Assembly: GCF_019457475.1 (NCBI RefSeq)
Contig: NZ_CP080413.1
Coordinates: forward strand, 682,001-746,000
Source of the DNA: Shewanella acanthi
Lineage (GTDB): Bacteria; Pseudomonadota; Gammaproteobacteria; Enterobacterales; Shewanellaceae
DNA length: 64,000 bases
Direction of reading: 5' to 3'
The notes below the pieces were generated by a model. That model had not been told where the DNA came from. It did no database searches and saw only the letters and a program-made list of their open reading frames with translations. Position numbers and translations under genes: made by a program. Positions 7,806 through 18,403 of this stretch are shown here, piece after piece; the first letter of the stretch is position 1, and each line of letters opens with the position of its first letter.

Positions 7806-8546
7806 ATGAAAAAAACTCTCCTCGCCAGTGCTGTTTTAGGACTTTTCATGGCCAGTTCTGCCCAAGCGGCAGCCCTGGTGGGTTTTAACATTGGTGGTGA
7901 CTACTGGAACGCCGATACCAGCGGTAGTTTTTCCGACAAGGGGCTGCCTCAACAGGGTTTTAGCTATAGTTCTTCTGCTCAAGGAAGTTATTGGGTATCT
8001 GTGGAGCATCCCATTCCCTTTGTGCCGAACCTGAAAATCCGTGAAAATAGCTTAGATCAAAAGGGTAGAGCCGATGTAACTGACTTTGCCTTTGGTAACT
8101 ACAGTTATACAGGTAAAGTGACGTCTTATACCGATCTGACCAATACCGACTTCGTGCTTTACTATGAACTGTTAGACAACGATATCATGTCATTCGATTT
8201 AGGTGCTGCTTACAAATTAATGAATGGTTCTTTGCACGTACATGATGAAGCAGGCCATCCATCCGAGAAGTCTGTTGATAGCGGTATTTTAATGGGTTAT
8301 GCCAGTACCCATGTTGGTGTACCAGGTCTAGGACTATTTGGTTTTGCGGATCTAATGCTTGGAGTGAGTGAGTCTAACGTGCAAGACTATGCAATTGGTC
8401 TTGGTTGGGAATTTGATGGCGTTGCCGTCGATACCCGTGTGCGTTTAGGTTATCGTGAGTTTAACTTCGACGTGACTAAGTTTTCAGGGATTAGCGCCGA
8501 TACTAAATTTGATGGTTTCTTTGCAGGGGTTGAGATCGATTTCTAA
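7806..8546 (+). CDS. TIGR04219-type outer membrane beta-barrel protein
   Basis: 246 aa with signal peptide (MKKTLLASAVLGLFMASSAQA). The mature protein alternates strands and ends in an aromatic residue (GFFAGVEIDF), the usual barrel assembly signal. Features of this small family include VGFNIGGDYWNADTSG near the N-terminus and VDTRVRLGYREFNFD near the C-terminus. The start is 2 bp after the DUF2333 stop, so translation is probably coupled. Cargo or ligand is unknown. Confidence 0.8.
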   Translation: MKKTLLASAVLGLFMASSAQAAALVGFNIGGDYWNADTSGSFSDKGLPQQGFSYSSSAQGSYWVSVEHPIPFVPNLKIRENSLDQKGRADVTDFAFGNYSYTGKVTSYTDLTNTDFVLYYELLDNDIMSFDLGAAYKLMNGSLHVHDEAGHPSEKSVDSGILMGYASTHVGVPGLGLFGFADLMLGVSESNVQDYAIGLGWEFDGVAVDTRVRLGYREFNFDVTKFSGISADTKFDGFFAGVEIDF

Positions 8547-8574
8547 ACCGCAGTTTACTTAGCTATCGAACAAT

Positions 8575-8602
8575 AAAAAAACCGCCTTTTGGCGGTTTTT
8601 TT
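8575..8602. terminator. Bidirectional terminator between barrel gene and tolC
   Basis: ACCGCC-TTTT-GGCGGT stem flanked by A6 on the left and T7 on the right, so it can serve both convergent transcripts. Confidence 0.85.
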
Positions 8603-8622
8603 ATGGGCGAATGATGATTAAC

Positions 8623-9930
8623 TTATTCGGCTTTTAGGCCGTTGTTAATGGCAATCACGTCATCTTCGTTCAGTGTACCTGCCGCTTGTTTCAGCGCGAC
8701 AATCGAGTTGATGTAGCTGTAACGGGCATCGGATAACTGACGTTTTGAATCGTACAGGTTACGGGTGCTGTTGAGCACGTCAACGATAGTACGAGTACCG
8801 ACTTCAAAACCGGCTTGAGTCGCTTTTAACGCACTCTCAGATGAAATTACCGATTGCTCATAGGCACGGATTGAGCTGATTGATGCACCTACGTTGTTGT
8901 AGTTATTGCGAACATTCTTCACCACACCGCGGTAGGTTTGCTCCAGCGCTTGGCTCGCTTCAACATAGCTGTATTGCGCTTCGTTCACCTGAGATGTCAC
9001 CCTAAAGCCTTCGAAAATCGGAATGCTCAGGTTTACACCTACACTGACGTTGTCAAAATCTGGCTCATTCACATTGCCCATTTTTTGCTCTAAGCCTTTG
9101 TTGTAACCGGCATTGAGGCTTAAAGATGGCATATGGCCAGCTTTGTAAAGGCTGATGGTTTCTTGGGCGATATCTTTGCCAATACGCTGAGTCATCAAAT
9201 CGATACTGTTGGTTTCAGCAATTTTGAGCCATTCAGCAGAGGAGGTGGGGGCAGGCGTTACCGCTGAAAAACGGGCCGTATCCAATACATTCAGAGACTT
9301 GTGATCAATGCCCGTAATTTCGCGCAGGGCTTCGTAACTGTTTGCTAGGGTGTTTTCTGCCAAGATTTCGGCGGCAGATGCGAGGTCATACTGCGCCTGC
9401 GCTTCATGCACGTCGGTAATCGCTGTTAAACCTACCGCGAAACGCTGTTTGGTTTGTTCTAATTGACGTTCAATCGCACGTTTTTCAGCGCCTTGGAACT
9501 CGTAATTGTCCTTCGCAGTTAGTACATTAAAGTATGCGGTGGTTACACGAGTGATCAGGTTTTGCAGCGTTGATGCGTAATACGAGTCGGCCTGAGCCGC
9601 CGCTTTTTCCGCAAGGCTTAAACCCACCCATGCGCTGTGATCGTAAATCACTTGATTTAAACTTAGGTTACCAATGAGGCCGCTAGTGTCTTTGCTTGGA
9701 TCATTCCATGCTTTATCGTAACCGACATTTGCACTGATGGTAGGTAACAATGGCGCACGGTTTTGTTCAATTTTTTCATACAGGGCATTGCGTTGGGCTT
9801 GCGCTTGTAACACAACGGGATCGTTGGTCAGTGCCTGTTGATAAATCTGCAGTAAGTCATCTGCTTGTACTGCTTGGGCGGAAGCTGCGAGGGTTAATGC
9901 AGCGCATAAAGAACGGATCTTAAATTTCAT
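8623..9930 (-). CDS. tolC: TolC family outer membrane efflux/secretion channel
   Basis: 435 aa with signal peptide cleaved after QAVQA. Two repeats of the outer-membrane efflux protein domain are visible, each with the long helical hairpin and short strands; the second includes NLSIPIFEGFRVTSQVNEA and the conserved AGFEVGTRTIVDVLNSTR. It trimerises into the outer-membrane exit duct for RND and ABC pumps and type I secretion. It diverges from nudF as in many gammaproteobacteria, with 241 bp between the genes. Confidence 0.92.
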   Translation of the reverse strand: MKFKIRSLCAALTLAASAQAVQADDLLQIYQQALTNDPVVLQAQAQRNALYEKIEQNRAPLLPTISANVGYDKAWNDPSKDTSGLIGNLSLNQVIYDHSAWVGLSLAEKAAAQADSYYASTLQNLITRVTTAYFNVLTAKDNYEFQGAEKRAIERQLEQTKQRFAVGLTAITDVHEAQAQYDLASAAEILAENTLANSYEALREITGIDHKSLNVLDTARFSAVTPAPTSSAEWLKIAETNSIDLMTQRIGKDIAQETISLYKAGHMPSLSLNAGYNKGLEQKMGNVNEPDFDNVSVGVNLSIPIFEGFRVTSQVNEAQYSYVEASQALEQTYRGVVKNVRNNYNNVGASISSIRAYEQSVISSESALKATQAGFEVGTRTIVDVLNSTRNLYDSKRQLSDARYSYINSIVALKQAAGTLNEDDVIAINNGLKAE

Positions 9931-10171
9931 TTGCTGTCCTTATAGACAAAATCTCCATGGGGGAGAAATATGTAACTTCGTTTAGACTAAGTAATGCCTT
10001 TACCAAGGCGGTTTGCGCTTCCCGACGCTTCCCGATACAGCTAAAACTTAATGACGTAGAGTCTAAAAACTCCCACACGTACAAGTCAACTGCGAAGTGT
10101 AACAGATTTTATTTTTAAATTGAGCTTAATTGCCTTGAAAATAGGCAAAAATTTAACTTGAAGGGCCAGAT

Positions 10172-10774
10172 ATGAAACCAACGGTTTTCACTCAGACAGA
10201 TGTGGAAGTGCTAGACAAAAAGACCTTATACCAAGGATTTTTTGCGCTGGAGGAGTATCGCTTTAAGCACAAACTGTTTGCTGGAGGTTGGAGCCAAGAA
10301 GTCAGCCGTGAAGTGTTTGAGCGTGGCCATGCCGTGGTTGTGCTGCCCTACGATAAAAATCGCGATCAAGTAGTGTTAATTGAACAAATTCGATTTCCGG
10401 CATTAGCGACCTCTAAATCTCCTTGGCTTCTGGAGTTGGTCGCAGGTATGATTGCCCCCCACGAAACGCCGCTCGAGGTCGCTCATCGCGAACTGCAAGA
10501 AGAAAGCGGACTTGTTGCCCAAAATATGCATTTTGTGAATAGCTATTTAGCAAGCCCCGGCGGAAGTACGGAACGTTTCTATTTCTATTGGGCCGAAGTG
10601 GACTCCTCTAAGGCTCAAGGATTGCACGGATTAGCAGATGAACATGAAGATATTCGACTGCATGTCTTAACCCGTGAAGACGCCTATAATAGTGTGGTTG
10701 CGGGGAAAATAGACAATGCTTCGACCGTAATTGGATTGCAATGGTTGCAATTAAACTATCAGCAACTGGTTTAA
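10172..10774 (+). CDS. nudF: ADP-ribose pyrophosphatase (Nudix)
   Basis: 200 aa. The Nudix box is complete: Gly at VAGMIAP, then AHRELQEESGL, giving the Mg-binding glutamates. NudF hydrolyses ADP-ribose to AMP and ribose 5-phosphate. It starts the series nudF-yqiB-cpdA-yqiA-parE, the same order as in Escherichia coli. AAGGG lies upstream of the ATG. Confidence 0.92.
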   Translation: MKPTVFTQTDVEVLDKKTLYQGFFALEEYRFKHKLFAGGWSQEVSREVFERGHAVVVLPYDKNRDQVVLIEQIRFPALATSKSPWLLELVAGMIAPHETPLEVAHRELQEESGLVAQNMHFVNSYLASPGGSTERFYFYWAEVDSSKAQGLHGLADEHEDIRLHVLTREDAYNSVVAGKIDNASTVIGLQWLQLNYQQLV

Positions 10775-10786
10775 GTTGGACAACAT

Positions 10787-11227
10787 TTGGCTACCTTAAC
10801 TTCGCACAAGAAACTTCGTTATCAACCCAACGTCAGTGAATTTTTAGCACTGTGTGGGCGTAACTACGGCTATATGCAAAAGTGGTTACCCCTCGATATC
10901 GCTGTGGGCCAGTCTTGGCAGCTTGAAGGTGAATTTGGCGCCTTATTGATTCGTGTCCTCGAAAACACTAAATATACCCAGTTAGTTGAGATATCACGTC
11001 CACTTAAGTTGATAGAGTTTGTTAATACTCCCAAGGTGTTAGTGCGAGTTTACCACGATGCTAAATTAGCAGAAGTGTTAACTGGTCAACAGATTTATCA
11101 ATTACGCCCAGTGTATGATTACCCCAATTTACGCATGTATCATCGCGACGAAAAGTACCAGGTCAATGCATTCCTGGGAGAATTATTAAAGATTGGCTGC
11201 CAGCAACGTTTGGTGTGCCAGTCTTAG
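10787..11227 (+). CDS. yqiB: YqiB-like DUF1249 family protein
   Basis: 146 aa if translated from TTG 10787; no ATG is available before the conserved region and the ribosome binding site is weak. Family features are FLALCGRNYGYMQKWLP, the TKYTQLVEI strand, RVYHDAKLAEV and DYPNLRMYHRDEKYQVNAFL. Function is unknown. It lies 12 bp after nudF and 16 bp before the likely cpdA start. Confidence 0.82.
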   Translation: MATLTSHKKLRYQPNVSEFLALCGRNYGYMQKWLPLDIAVGQSWQLEGEFGALLIRVLENTKYTQLVEISRPLKLIEFVNTPKVLVRVYHDAKLAEVLTGQQIYQLRPVYDYPNLRMYHRDEKYQVNAFLGELLKIGCQQRLVCQS

Positions 11228-11243
11228 AATTTGGGTATTCAAT

Positions 11244-12083
11244 GTGCTGAAAGAGGCTGTCTCTTACTCCATAGCTGAAGAAGAAAGTGTGCGACTTGTG
11301 CAGGTCACAGATCCGCATTTATTCGCCGATCCCGAAGGCCAACTGCTTGGCGTGAACACCGCGCAAAGTCTCGAAGCTGTGCTTAACACCATTCGAGCAG
11401 TCGATTATCCTGCCCATCTGTTGTTAGCTACTGGCGATTTGAGTCAGGATTATTCTCCTGAGTCCTACCAACGTTTTGTCAAAGCGGTTAGCCCTCTCGA
11501 CTTGCCTTGCCATTATCTCCCAGGCAATCATGATGACCCTAGGATCATGTTCCTGCATATGCAGGGTGAGAAGATTTTTGGTCAGCAGCGCATTCTGATC
11601 GGTAATTGGCAGATACTGATGCTCGATTCTACCGTGCGTGGTAAACCGGGTGGTCACATGGCTGAAAATCAGTTCGATTTAATTGCTGAGGCCATTGCAA
11701 CTCACCCCGATAAACATACCTTGCTAGTGATGCATCACAATCCGATTCTGGTCAATTGCGCTTGGCTCGACCAACATTGCATGGATAATGGCAGTGAGTT
11801 TTTAGCCCGTGTTAGCCAGTTTTCCGAGGTGAAGGGGTTGCTCTGGGGGCATGTGCACCAGCAAATCGATAGCCAATATGATGGTCGTCATGGTGCACTG
11901 CAGTTGATGGCGACTCCTTCAACTTGCATTCAGTTCAAGCCGCAATCACCGTATTTCGCCCTCGATAGCCTGCAGCCTGGATACCGTTTGTTGGAGTTAC
12001 AACCAGATGGCAGCATAACGACCAATGTATATCGTGTCCCCGGCAACTTATTTTCACCGGATAATGATTCCAGCGGTTATTAA
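11244..12083 (+). CDS. cpdA: 3',5'-cyclic-AMP phosphodiesterase CpdA
   Basis: 279 aa from GTG 11244, close to the E. coli length. An upstream TTG at 11193 would overlap yqiB and add residues not seen in the family, so 11244 is preferred. Calcineurin-type metal ligands are present in order: TDPHLF, ATGDLSQD, PGNHDD, MHHNP and GHVHQ. The enzyme hydrolyses cAMP to AMP and tunes CRP signalling. The C-terminal ATPSTCIQFKP block is typical. Confidence 0.9.
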   Translation: MLKEAVSYSIAEEESVRLVQVTDPHLFADPEGQLLGVNTAQSLEAVLNTIRAVDYPAHLLLATGDLSQDYSPESYQRFVKAVSPLDLPCHYLPGNHDDPRIMFLHMQGEKIFGQQRILIGNWQILMLDSTVRGKPGGHMAENQFDLIAEAIATHPDKHTLLVMHHNPILVNCAWLDQHCMDNGSEFLARVSQFSEVKGLLWGHVHQQIDSQYDGRHGALQLMATPSTCIQFKPQSPYFALDSLQPGYRLLELQPDGSITTNVYRVPGNLFSPDNDSSGY

Positions 12084-12246
12084 GTCGCTCACCTCAATGA
12101 AGGTGGCTATCGACCACATAAGTGTTTCAGGGAAGAGGGCTTCAATTAACAGCGCATCAATGCCAGAATGATTGTAAGTTTCTGAATTGATTTACTATCG
12201 AACGGGAGTTCACTTAGGCTCCTTTCCGGCGGGTTAAAATACACTT

Positions 12247-12822
12247 ATGTTGCTCTATATTCACGGATTCAACAGTTCCCCCTTCTCCGATAAAGCGGTA
12301 ATGACGGCCCAATATATGGCCAAGCATCATCCCAAGGTCGATTTCCATCAGCCACAACTCCCCAATACACCCAAAGCAGCTATGGAGTTGTTAATGACTT
12401 ATGTTGAGTCAGCAATAAAAGCAAATGAACCGCTTAATTTTATCGGTTCATCCCTCGGCGGGTATTTTGCGAGTTTTTTAGCTGAGCATTTTGGTGGTCG
12501 GGCGGTACTGGTTAATCCTGCGGTGAAGCCCTTTGAATTGTTTGATGGCTTTCTTGGGGAGCAGTTTAATCCTTACACTCAAGAGCATTATGTGTTATTG
12601 CCCGAACACAGAACCCAAGTGGCTGAATTTAATACGCCAGTCATCCGCAATCCCGACAGATTTTTGGTACTATTGCAAACCGGTGACGAAGTGCTGGATT
12701 ACCAAGAGGCACTTCATAAGTACCATCATTGCCAATTACGGATTGAAGCCGGCGGTGATCACAGTTTTGTTGGATACGAGCGTTATCTGCAAGCAATAAG
12801 CCAGTTTTTACAGTTACCTTGA
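12247..12822 (+). CDS. yqiA: YqiA-family alpha/beta-hydrolase esterase
   Basis: 191 aa alpha/beta-hydrolase. The N-terminus reads YIHGFNSSP, the nucleophile elbow is GSSLGGY, and the acid and base regions are QTGDEVLDY and GGDHSFVGYE. E. coli YqiA hydrolyses short acyl-CoA and pNP esters; the physiological substrate is unclear. It lies 163 bp after cpdA and 56 bp before parE. Confidence 0.88.
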   Translation: MLLYIHGFNSSPFSDKAVMTAQYMAKHHPKVDFHQPQLPNTPKAAMELLMTYVESAIKANEPLNFIGSSLGGYFASFLAEHFGGRAVLVNPAVKPFELFDGFLGEQFNPYTQEHYVLLPEHRTQVAEFNTPVIRNPDRFLVLLQTGDEVLDYQEALHKYHHCQLRIEAGGDHSFVGYERYLQAISQFLQLP

Positions 12823-12878
12823 CAAATAGACGTCCAGAGCCGCAACATGGCCGGATATAACCACTTATAGCGTACACT

Positions 12879-14765
12879 ATGACGAATCAATACACCGCTG
12901 ATGCCATTGAAGTTCTCAACGGACTCGACCCTGTTAAACGCCGTCCAGGTATGTATACCGATACCACGCGACCTAACCATTTAGGTCAAGAGGTCATCGA
13001 TAACAGTGTCGACGAAGCACTAGCGGGTCACGCTACTAAGATTGAAGTCGTTCTACATTCGGACAATTCCCTCGAAGTGACCGACGATGGCCGCGGCATG
13101 CCCGTTGATATCCATCCCGAAGAAGGTATTCCAGGGGTTGAACTTATTTTGACCAAGCTGCACGCTGGCGGTAAGTTCTCGAATAAGAACTACCAGTTTT
13201 CGGGTGGTTTGCACGGTGTGGGTATTTCGGTGGTAAACGCTCTGTCACGCAGAGTTGAAGTGACCGTTCGCCGCGATGGCCAAGTGTATGATATGGCTTT
13301 TGAAGATGGTTTTAAGGTCGAAGATTTAAAGGTTTCTGGCACCTGTGGCCGACGCAATACTGGCACCCGCGTGCACTTTTGGCCCGATGCCAGTTATTTT
13401 GATTCTGCTAATTTCTCCAATTCAAAACTCATCTATTTACTGCGTGCCAAGGCCGTGTTGTGCCCAGGTCTTAGAATTAAATTCACTAACAAGCAAACTA
13501 ACGAAGTCCATGAATGGTACTTCGAGAGTGGCTTAACCGATTACCTTAAATCGGCGGTTGGTGAGAATCTGATGTTGCCCGAAGAGCCTTTTGTCGGCAG
13601 TTTTAAAGGGCAGCTCGAAGCCGTGGATTGGGCGATTACTTGGTTGCCAGAAGGTGGTGATGCTCTTAATGAGAGTTATGTAAACCTAATTCCTACACCG
13701 CTCGGGGGTACCCATGTGAATGGTTTCCGCCAAGGGCTGTTGGAGTCAATGCGTGAATTCTGTGAGTTCCGTAATCTGATCCCCCGCGGCATTAAGCTCT
13801 CGCCCGAGGATATTTGGGACCGAGCTGCTTTTATCCTGTCGGTCAAAATGCAGGAACCACAATTTGCGGGTCAGACCAAGGAGAAACTTTCTAGCCGTCA
13901 AAGCTCGGCCTTCGTGTCTGGCATTGTCCGCGATGCGTTTTCGATTTGGCTTAACTCAAACACAGAGCTGGCCGAATCGCTGGCTGATATGTGTATCAAT
14001 AATGCCCAGCGTCGTTTAAAAGCCGCGAAAAAAGTGGCCCGTAAAAAGGTGACTTCGGGTCCCGCTTTACCCGGTAAATTAACCGATTGTAGTGGCCAAG
14101 ATCCGATGCGCGGTGAATTGTTCCTTGTTGAAGGTGACTCGGCAGGTGGTAGTGCAAAGCAGGCAAGGGACCGTGAGTTCCAAGCCATCATGCCATTGCG
14201 CGGTAAAATTCTAAATACATGGGAAGTTGAAGCATCCCAAGTTCTGGCTTCGCAGGAAGTACACGACATTTCGGTCGCCATTGGCTGTGACCCCGATAGC
14301 AACGATATTTCGGAGCTCAGATACGGCAAGATTTGTATCCTCGCCGACGCCGATTCCGACGGGCTACATATTGCCACTTTACTCTGTGCCTTATTTTTGA
14401 AACATTACCGTGTACTCGTGGAGCAAGGGCATGTATACATTGCGATGCCGCCGCTGTTCCGTATCGATATTGGTAAGGATGTGTATTACGCCCTCGATGA
14501 GGCCGAAAAAGAAGGCATTCTTGACAGAATCACTGCTGAAAATAAAAAAGGGAAAGTGCAGGTCACTCGCTTTAAGGGACTGGGCGAGATGAATCCGTTG
14601 CAACTGCGCGAAACGACGATGGATCCTAACACCCGCCGCCTAGTGCAGCTAACCATCGACGATGTGGAAGAAACCGATTCCCTTATGGATATGTTACTCG
14701 CTAAAAAACGTTCGCCCGACCGTAAAACCTGGCTCGAAGATAAGGGTGATATGGCGGTACTTTAG
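12879..14765 (+). CDS. parE: DNA topoisomerase IV subunit B
   Basis: 628 aa, the normal ParE length. It contains the GHKL ATPase domain (DNSVDEALAGH, DDGRGMPVD, GGLHGVGISVVNAL), the transducer domain, and the Toprim region (EGDSAGGSAKQARDR, PLRGKILN, ILADADSDGLH). The C-terminal block ends in QLTIDDVEE. Together with ParC it decatenates daughter chromosomes. A beta-propeller gene separates it from parC. Confidence 0.96.
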   Translation: MTNQYTADAIEVLNGLDPVKRRPGMYTDTTRPNHLGQEVIDNSVDEALAGHATKIEVVLHSDNSLEVTDDGRGMPVDIHPEEGIPGVELILTKLHAGGKFSNKNYQFSGGLHGVGISVVNALSRRVEVTVRRDGQVYDMAFEDGFKVEDLKVSGTCGRRNTGTRVHFWPDASYFDSANFSNSKLIYLLRAKAVLCPGLRIKFTNKQTNEVHEWYFESGLTDYLKSAVGENLMLPEEPFVGSFKGQLEAVDWAITWLPEGGDALNESYVNLIPTPLGGTHVNGFRQGLLESMREFCEFRNLIPRGIKLSPEDIWDRAAFILSVKMQEPQFAGQTKEKLSSRQSSAFVSGIVRDAFSIWLNSNTELAESLADMCINNAQRRLKAAKKVARKKVTSGPALPGKLTDCSGQDPMRGELFLVEGDSAGGSAKQARDREFQAIMPLRGKILNTWEVEASQVLASQEVHDISVAIGCDPDSNDISELRYGKICILADADSDGLHIATLLCALFLKHYRVLVEQGHVYIAMPPLFRIDIGKDVYYALDEAEKEGILDRITAENKKGKVQVTRFKGLGEMNPLQLRETTMDPNTRRLVQLTIDDVEETDSLMDMLLAKKRSPDRKTWLEDKGDMAVL

Positions 14766-14817
14766 ACTGGTGTTTGCTTGCCAATAACGACAAAAATTTA
14801 GGCATAAAGATATTACC

Positions 14818-15993
14818 ATGTTGTATTTAAAATCTAATAATTATAATTATTTAAAGGTGTTCTCTGCCGGTTTTACCCTGTTATTCAGCCTGACACTGTT
14901 GTGGTGTCAGACTGCGATGGCGGGGTCTCAGTCGATCATGATTACCGTTTCAAAGGGCTTTGGTTTATCCCTGTATGCTTCTGATTTAGGGGATGCAAAG
15001 CAGATTGCCATGGGAACCAATGGCACGTTGTTTGTTGGTTCGAGTAAGAGCGGAACAGTTCATGCCTTAGTGGACAGTAACTTAGATGGTCGGGTTGATA
15101 AGCGTTATGTGATTGCCAAGGGCCTCGAATCTCCGGATGCGATAGCCTTTTATAAGGGCGATTTGTTTGTGGCAAGTGAGAATCGTATTTTGCGGTTCAT
15201 CGATATCGAGCAGCGTTTGCGTCGCCCGAGTCGGCCTAAAGAAATTTATAGCGACTTACCTGAGTCGGATAAGAAAAGCGCTCGTGCCATGCGATTTGGC
15301 CCAGATGGGCGTTTATATATCTCGATAGGCGCGCCCTGTAATGTCTGTGAAGCAAGTGCACCTTTCAGCAGTATCATTGCCTTAGATGTTGATACTGGTG
15401 CGAGTCAACAGATTGCACTCGGGGTACGTGATGCCACCGGTTTTGACTGGTCACCACAGGACGGAAAATTATGGTTTGCCGATCAGGGACGGGATTGGAT
15501 GGGGGATAATTTACCCCCAGATGAAATTAATCGTGTCGATGTTGTGGGGAGCCACTTTGGTTTCCCTTATTTGCATGCAACATCGGTAGAGGAGCCAGCG
15601 TATGAAAAGCCGCGCAATTTAAAAATCACCGTGCCGGTATTTGAATTACCAGCCCATGTGGCCCCAACGGGGCTGGCGTTTTACCGCGGTAACCAATTCC
15701 CAGAGATGTATCACAATCAGCTGTTTGTGGCTGAAAATGGTTCTTGGAACCGTTCGAGCAAGGTCGGATATCAAATCGTCATGTTGAAACTTGAAGGTCA
15801 GCAGGTGGTGAGTCGTGAAACTGTGGTGAGCTTTCTCGATGGCGAATTCCCCGTTGCCCGTCCCTATGCGCTGTTATCGGCGGACGATGGGGCCATGTAC
15901 ATTTCCGATGATTTAAAAGGTAACGTGTATCGTCTGTTCTTTAAGGATGGCGACAGCACGGAAGAACCACAGGAACTAGAAGACAATGAGTGA
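14818..15993 (+). CDS. Secreted beta-propeller protein, sorbosone dehydrogenase-like
   Basis: 391 aa with an N-terminal hydrophobic export segment (about residues 12-32, ending TAMA). The rest resembles the soluble six-bladed propeller of glucose/sorbosone dehydrogenases: [61 protein letters not shown] and [12 protein letters not shown]. Those enzymes bind PQQ and oxidise sugars in the periplasm, but substrate and cofactor are unproven here. It follows parE by 52 bp, and its last 8 bases overlap the start of parC, so all three are likely cotranscribed. Confidence 0.8.
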   Translation: MLYLKSNNYNYLKVFSAGFTLLFSLTLLWCQTAMAGSQSIMITVSKGFGLSLYASDLGDAKQIAMGTNGTLFVGSSKSGTVHALVDSNLDGRVDKRYVIAKGLESPDAIAFYKGDLFVASENRILRFIDIEQRLRRPSRPKEIYSDLPESDKKSARAMRFGPDGRLYISIGAPCNVCEASAPFSSIIALDVDTGASQQIALGVRDATGFDWSPQDGKLWFADQGRDWMGDNLPPDEINRVDVVGSHFGFPYLHATSVEEPAYEKPRNLKITVPVFELPAHVAPTGLAFYRGNQFPEMYHNQLFVAENGSWNRSSKVGYQIVMLKLEGQQVVSRETVVSFLDGEFPVARPYALLSADDGAMYISDDLKGNVYRLFFKDGDSTEEPQELEDNE

Positions 15994-18262
15994 CGCTATC
16001 AAGTTAAGCTTGGATGGGGTAGAGCAAATGCCTCTTCGGCGCTTTACCGAAGAAGCTTATCTGAACTATTCAATGTACGTCATCATGGACCGCGCCTTAC
16101 CCCATATTGGCGATGGTCTTAAGCCTGTACAACGCCGCATTATTTATGCGATGAGCGAATTAGGGCTGTCGGCCCAGTCTAAGCATAAAAAATCCGCCCG
16201 TACCGTGGGTGATGTGTTAGGTAAGTATCATCCCCATGGCGACAGTGCTTGTTACGAGGCCATGGTATTGATGGCTCAGCCATTTTCCTACCGCTATCCG
16301 CTTGTGGATGGTCAAGGTAACTGGGGGGCGCCGGACGATCCTAAGTCATTCGCGGCAATGCGTTATACCGAGGCGCGTCTGTCGAAGTTCTCTGAAGTAC
16401 TGCTGTCTGAGCTGGGTCAAGGCACGGTCGAGTGGGGCGCAAATTTTGATGGCACGTTAAAGGAGCCTAAAGTCCTGCCCGCACGATTACCGCATATTTT
16501 ACTCAACGGTATTACCGGTATTGCGGTGGGTATGGCGACGGATATTCCGCCCCATAACGCCAGAGAGCTAGTCAATGCCTGTGTGGCACTGCTTGATGAG
16601 CCAAAGCTCGAATTAGCGCAGTTGATGAGCTATGTACCAGGGCCAGATTATCCGACTGAAGCGGAAATCATCACCCCAGCCGCTGACATTGCTAAAGTGT
16701 ACGAAACTGGCCGAGGCTCCATTAAAGCCCGCGCCGTGTATACCGTCGATAGTGGTGAGATAGTGATTACGGCGCTGCCGCATCAAGCCAGTAGCGGTAA
16801 GATTTTAGAGCAGATCGCCGCCCAAATGCAGGCGAAGAAACTGCCAATGGTCGCCGATTTACGTGATGAGTCCGACCACGAGAACCCCGTACGTTTAGTG
16901 ATAGTGCCACGTTCTAACCGTATCGATTGCGATCAGCTAATGGCGCACCTTTTTGCGACCACGGATCTGGAAAAGAGCTTTAGGGTTAACCTAAACGTAC
17001 TTGGCCTCGATGGTCGTCCACGTGTAAAAGGTTTAAAGGACCTGTTAACCGAATGGTTAGAATTCCGTGTTGATACCGTAAGACGCCGCTTAGAGTATCG
17101 CCTCGATAAAGTATTGGCGCGTTTACATATACTCGAAGCCTTGATGATTGCCTTCCTCAATATCGACGAAGTGATTGAAATCATTCGCTTCCACGATGAG
17201 CCAAAGGCCGAGTTAATGGCACGCTTTAACCTGACGGATAAGCAGGCTGAAGCGATCTTAGAGCTAAAGTTACGCCATTTAGCCAAGCTAGAAGAATTTA
17301 AGATCAAGGCTGAGCAAAGCGAGCTTGAGGCTGAGCGCGAGAAGTTAGAGCAACTGTTAAGCTCAGATCGCCGCCTAAGAACCTTGATCAAAAAAGAATT
17401 AATTCAAGACGGTGAGACCTATGGTGACGATCGCCGATCGCCCATCGTTGAGCGTCATGAATCAAAAGCATTGACCGAGCAGGAATTAACGCCGAGCGAA
17501 CCTGTCACAGTCGTGCTATCGGAAAAAGGCTGGGTACGTTGTGCCAAGGGGCATGATATTGATGCCGAGGCGTTATCCTATAAAGCGGGGGATCAATTCC
17601 TCTGTAGCGCGATGGGGCGCAGTAATCAGGCGGCGGTGTTTATCGACTCGTCTGGCCGCGCTTTTGCCACTGACAGCCACAGTTTGCCATCGGCCCGTAG
17701 CCAAGGGGAACCTATCACCACGCGCTTTAATATGGCGCCAGGTGAGACGATGCAGCACGTCATTCTTGGTGAGGATGCCCAATGTTTCTTACTTGCCTCG
17801 GATGCGGGTTACGGCTTTATCTGTACCTATAGTGATATGGTGTCACGCAATAAGGCGGGTAAAGCACTGTTAAGTTTGCCAACTAATGCGAAATCGTTAA
17901 CGCCTAAGGCAATCGATCCGAGTCGTGAAATGTCGATTCTAGCGATTACTAATGAAGGACGCATGCTACTGTTCTCATTAGAGGCATTGCCGCAACTGTC
18001 GAAGGGTAAAGGGAATAAGATCATCGGTATTCCAAGTGAGCGGGCTAAGAATCGTGAAGAGCTGATGACCCATCTGCAATTAGTGCCTGCCGATACACCG
18101 GTTACCCTGTGGGCGGGCAAACGTAAACTTACCCTGAAACCAAGCGATCTAGAGCACTACCGTGGTGAGCGTGGTCGCCGCGGAGCTAAACTCCCACGGG
18201 GTTTGCAGCGTGTTGACAGTGTCGAGTTAGGTGAGGGCGCTGAGGTATTACCTAGCATCTAA
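15986..18262 (+). CDS. parC: DNA topoisomerase IV subunit A
   Basis: 758 aa, the normal ParC length. The winged-helix and tower region holds catalytic Tyr127 in [11 protein letters not shown]. The quinolone-resistance region reads [12 protein letters not shown], with Ser at the usual position, so no classical resistance substitution is seen. The coiled-coil gate ([17 protein letters not shown]) and beta-pinwheel C-terminal domain follow. The ATG lies inside the end of the preceding propeller gene. Confidence 0.96.
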   Translation: MSDAIKLSLDGVEQMPLRRFTEEAYLNYSMYVIMDRALPHIGDGLKPVQRRIIYAMSELGLSAQSKHKKSARTVGDVLGKYHPHGDSACYEAMVLMAQPFSYRYPLVDGQGNWGAPDDPKSFAAMRYTEARLSKFSEVLLSELGQGTVEWGANFDGTLKEPKVLPARLPHILLNGITGIAVGMATDIPPHNARELVNACVALLDEPKLELAQLMSYVPGPDYPTEAEIITPAADIAKVYETGRGSIKARAVYTVDSGEIVITALPHQASSGKILEQIAAQMQAKKLPMVADLRDESDHENPVRLVIVPRSNRIDCDQLMAHLFATTDLEKSFRVNLNVLGLDGRPRVKGLKDLLTEWLEFRVDTVRRRLEYRLDKVLARLHILEALMIAFLNIDEVIEIIRFHDEPKAELMARFNLTDKQAEAILELKLRHLAKLEEFKIKAEQSELEAEREKLEQLLSSDRRLRTLIKKELIQDGETYGDDRRSPIVERHESKALTEQELTPSEPVTVVLSEKGWVRCAKGHDIDAEALSYKAGDQFLCSAMGRSNQAAVFIDSSGRAFATDSHSLPSARSQGEPITTRFNMAPGETMQHVILGEDAQCFLLASDAGYGFICTYSDMVSRNKAGKALLSLPTNAKSLTPKAIDPSREMSILAITNEGRMLLFSLEALPQLSKGKGNKIIGIPSERAKNREELMTHLQLVPADTPVTLWAGKRKLTLKPSDLEHYRGERGRRGAKLPRGLQRVDSVELGEGAEVLPSI

Positions 18263-18291
18263 CGGTAACTACGTTAGAGACTTAAAATAAG

Positions 18292-18322
18292 GCCATCTAG
18301 GTTTCACTTAGATGGCTTTTTT
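18292..18322 (+). terminator. Terminator after parC
   Basis: GCCATCTA (18292-18299) pairs with TAGATGGC (18309-18316), followed by six T. Confidence 0.85.
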
Positions 18323-18351
18323 ATGACATAGAAGAGTGGAATTTCAGGCAT

Positions 18352-18378
18352 AAAAAAACCTACCCCTCGGGGTAGGTT
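18352..18378 (-). terminator. Terminator of porin gene
   Basis: AACCTACCCC and GGGGTAGGTT form a 10-bp stem with a 2-nt apex (18357-18378), followed on the minus strand by a T run at 18358-18352. Confidence 0.85.
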
Positions 18379-18403
18379 TGTTCACTTTTATCCTTAGAGG
18401 ATA

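Noticed and set aside
13898..14377. Long antisense frames within parE, parC, hemA and similar genes
   Set aside because: They are opposite-strand shadows of strongly conserved genes, low in complexity and without start signals.
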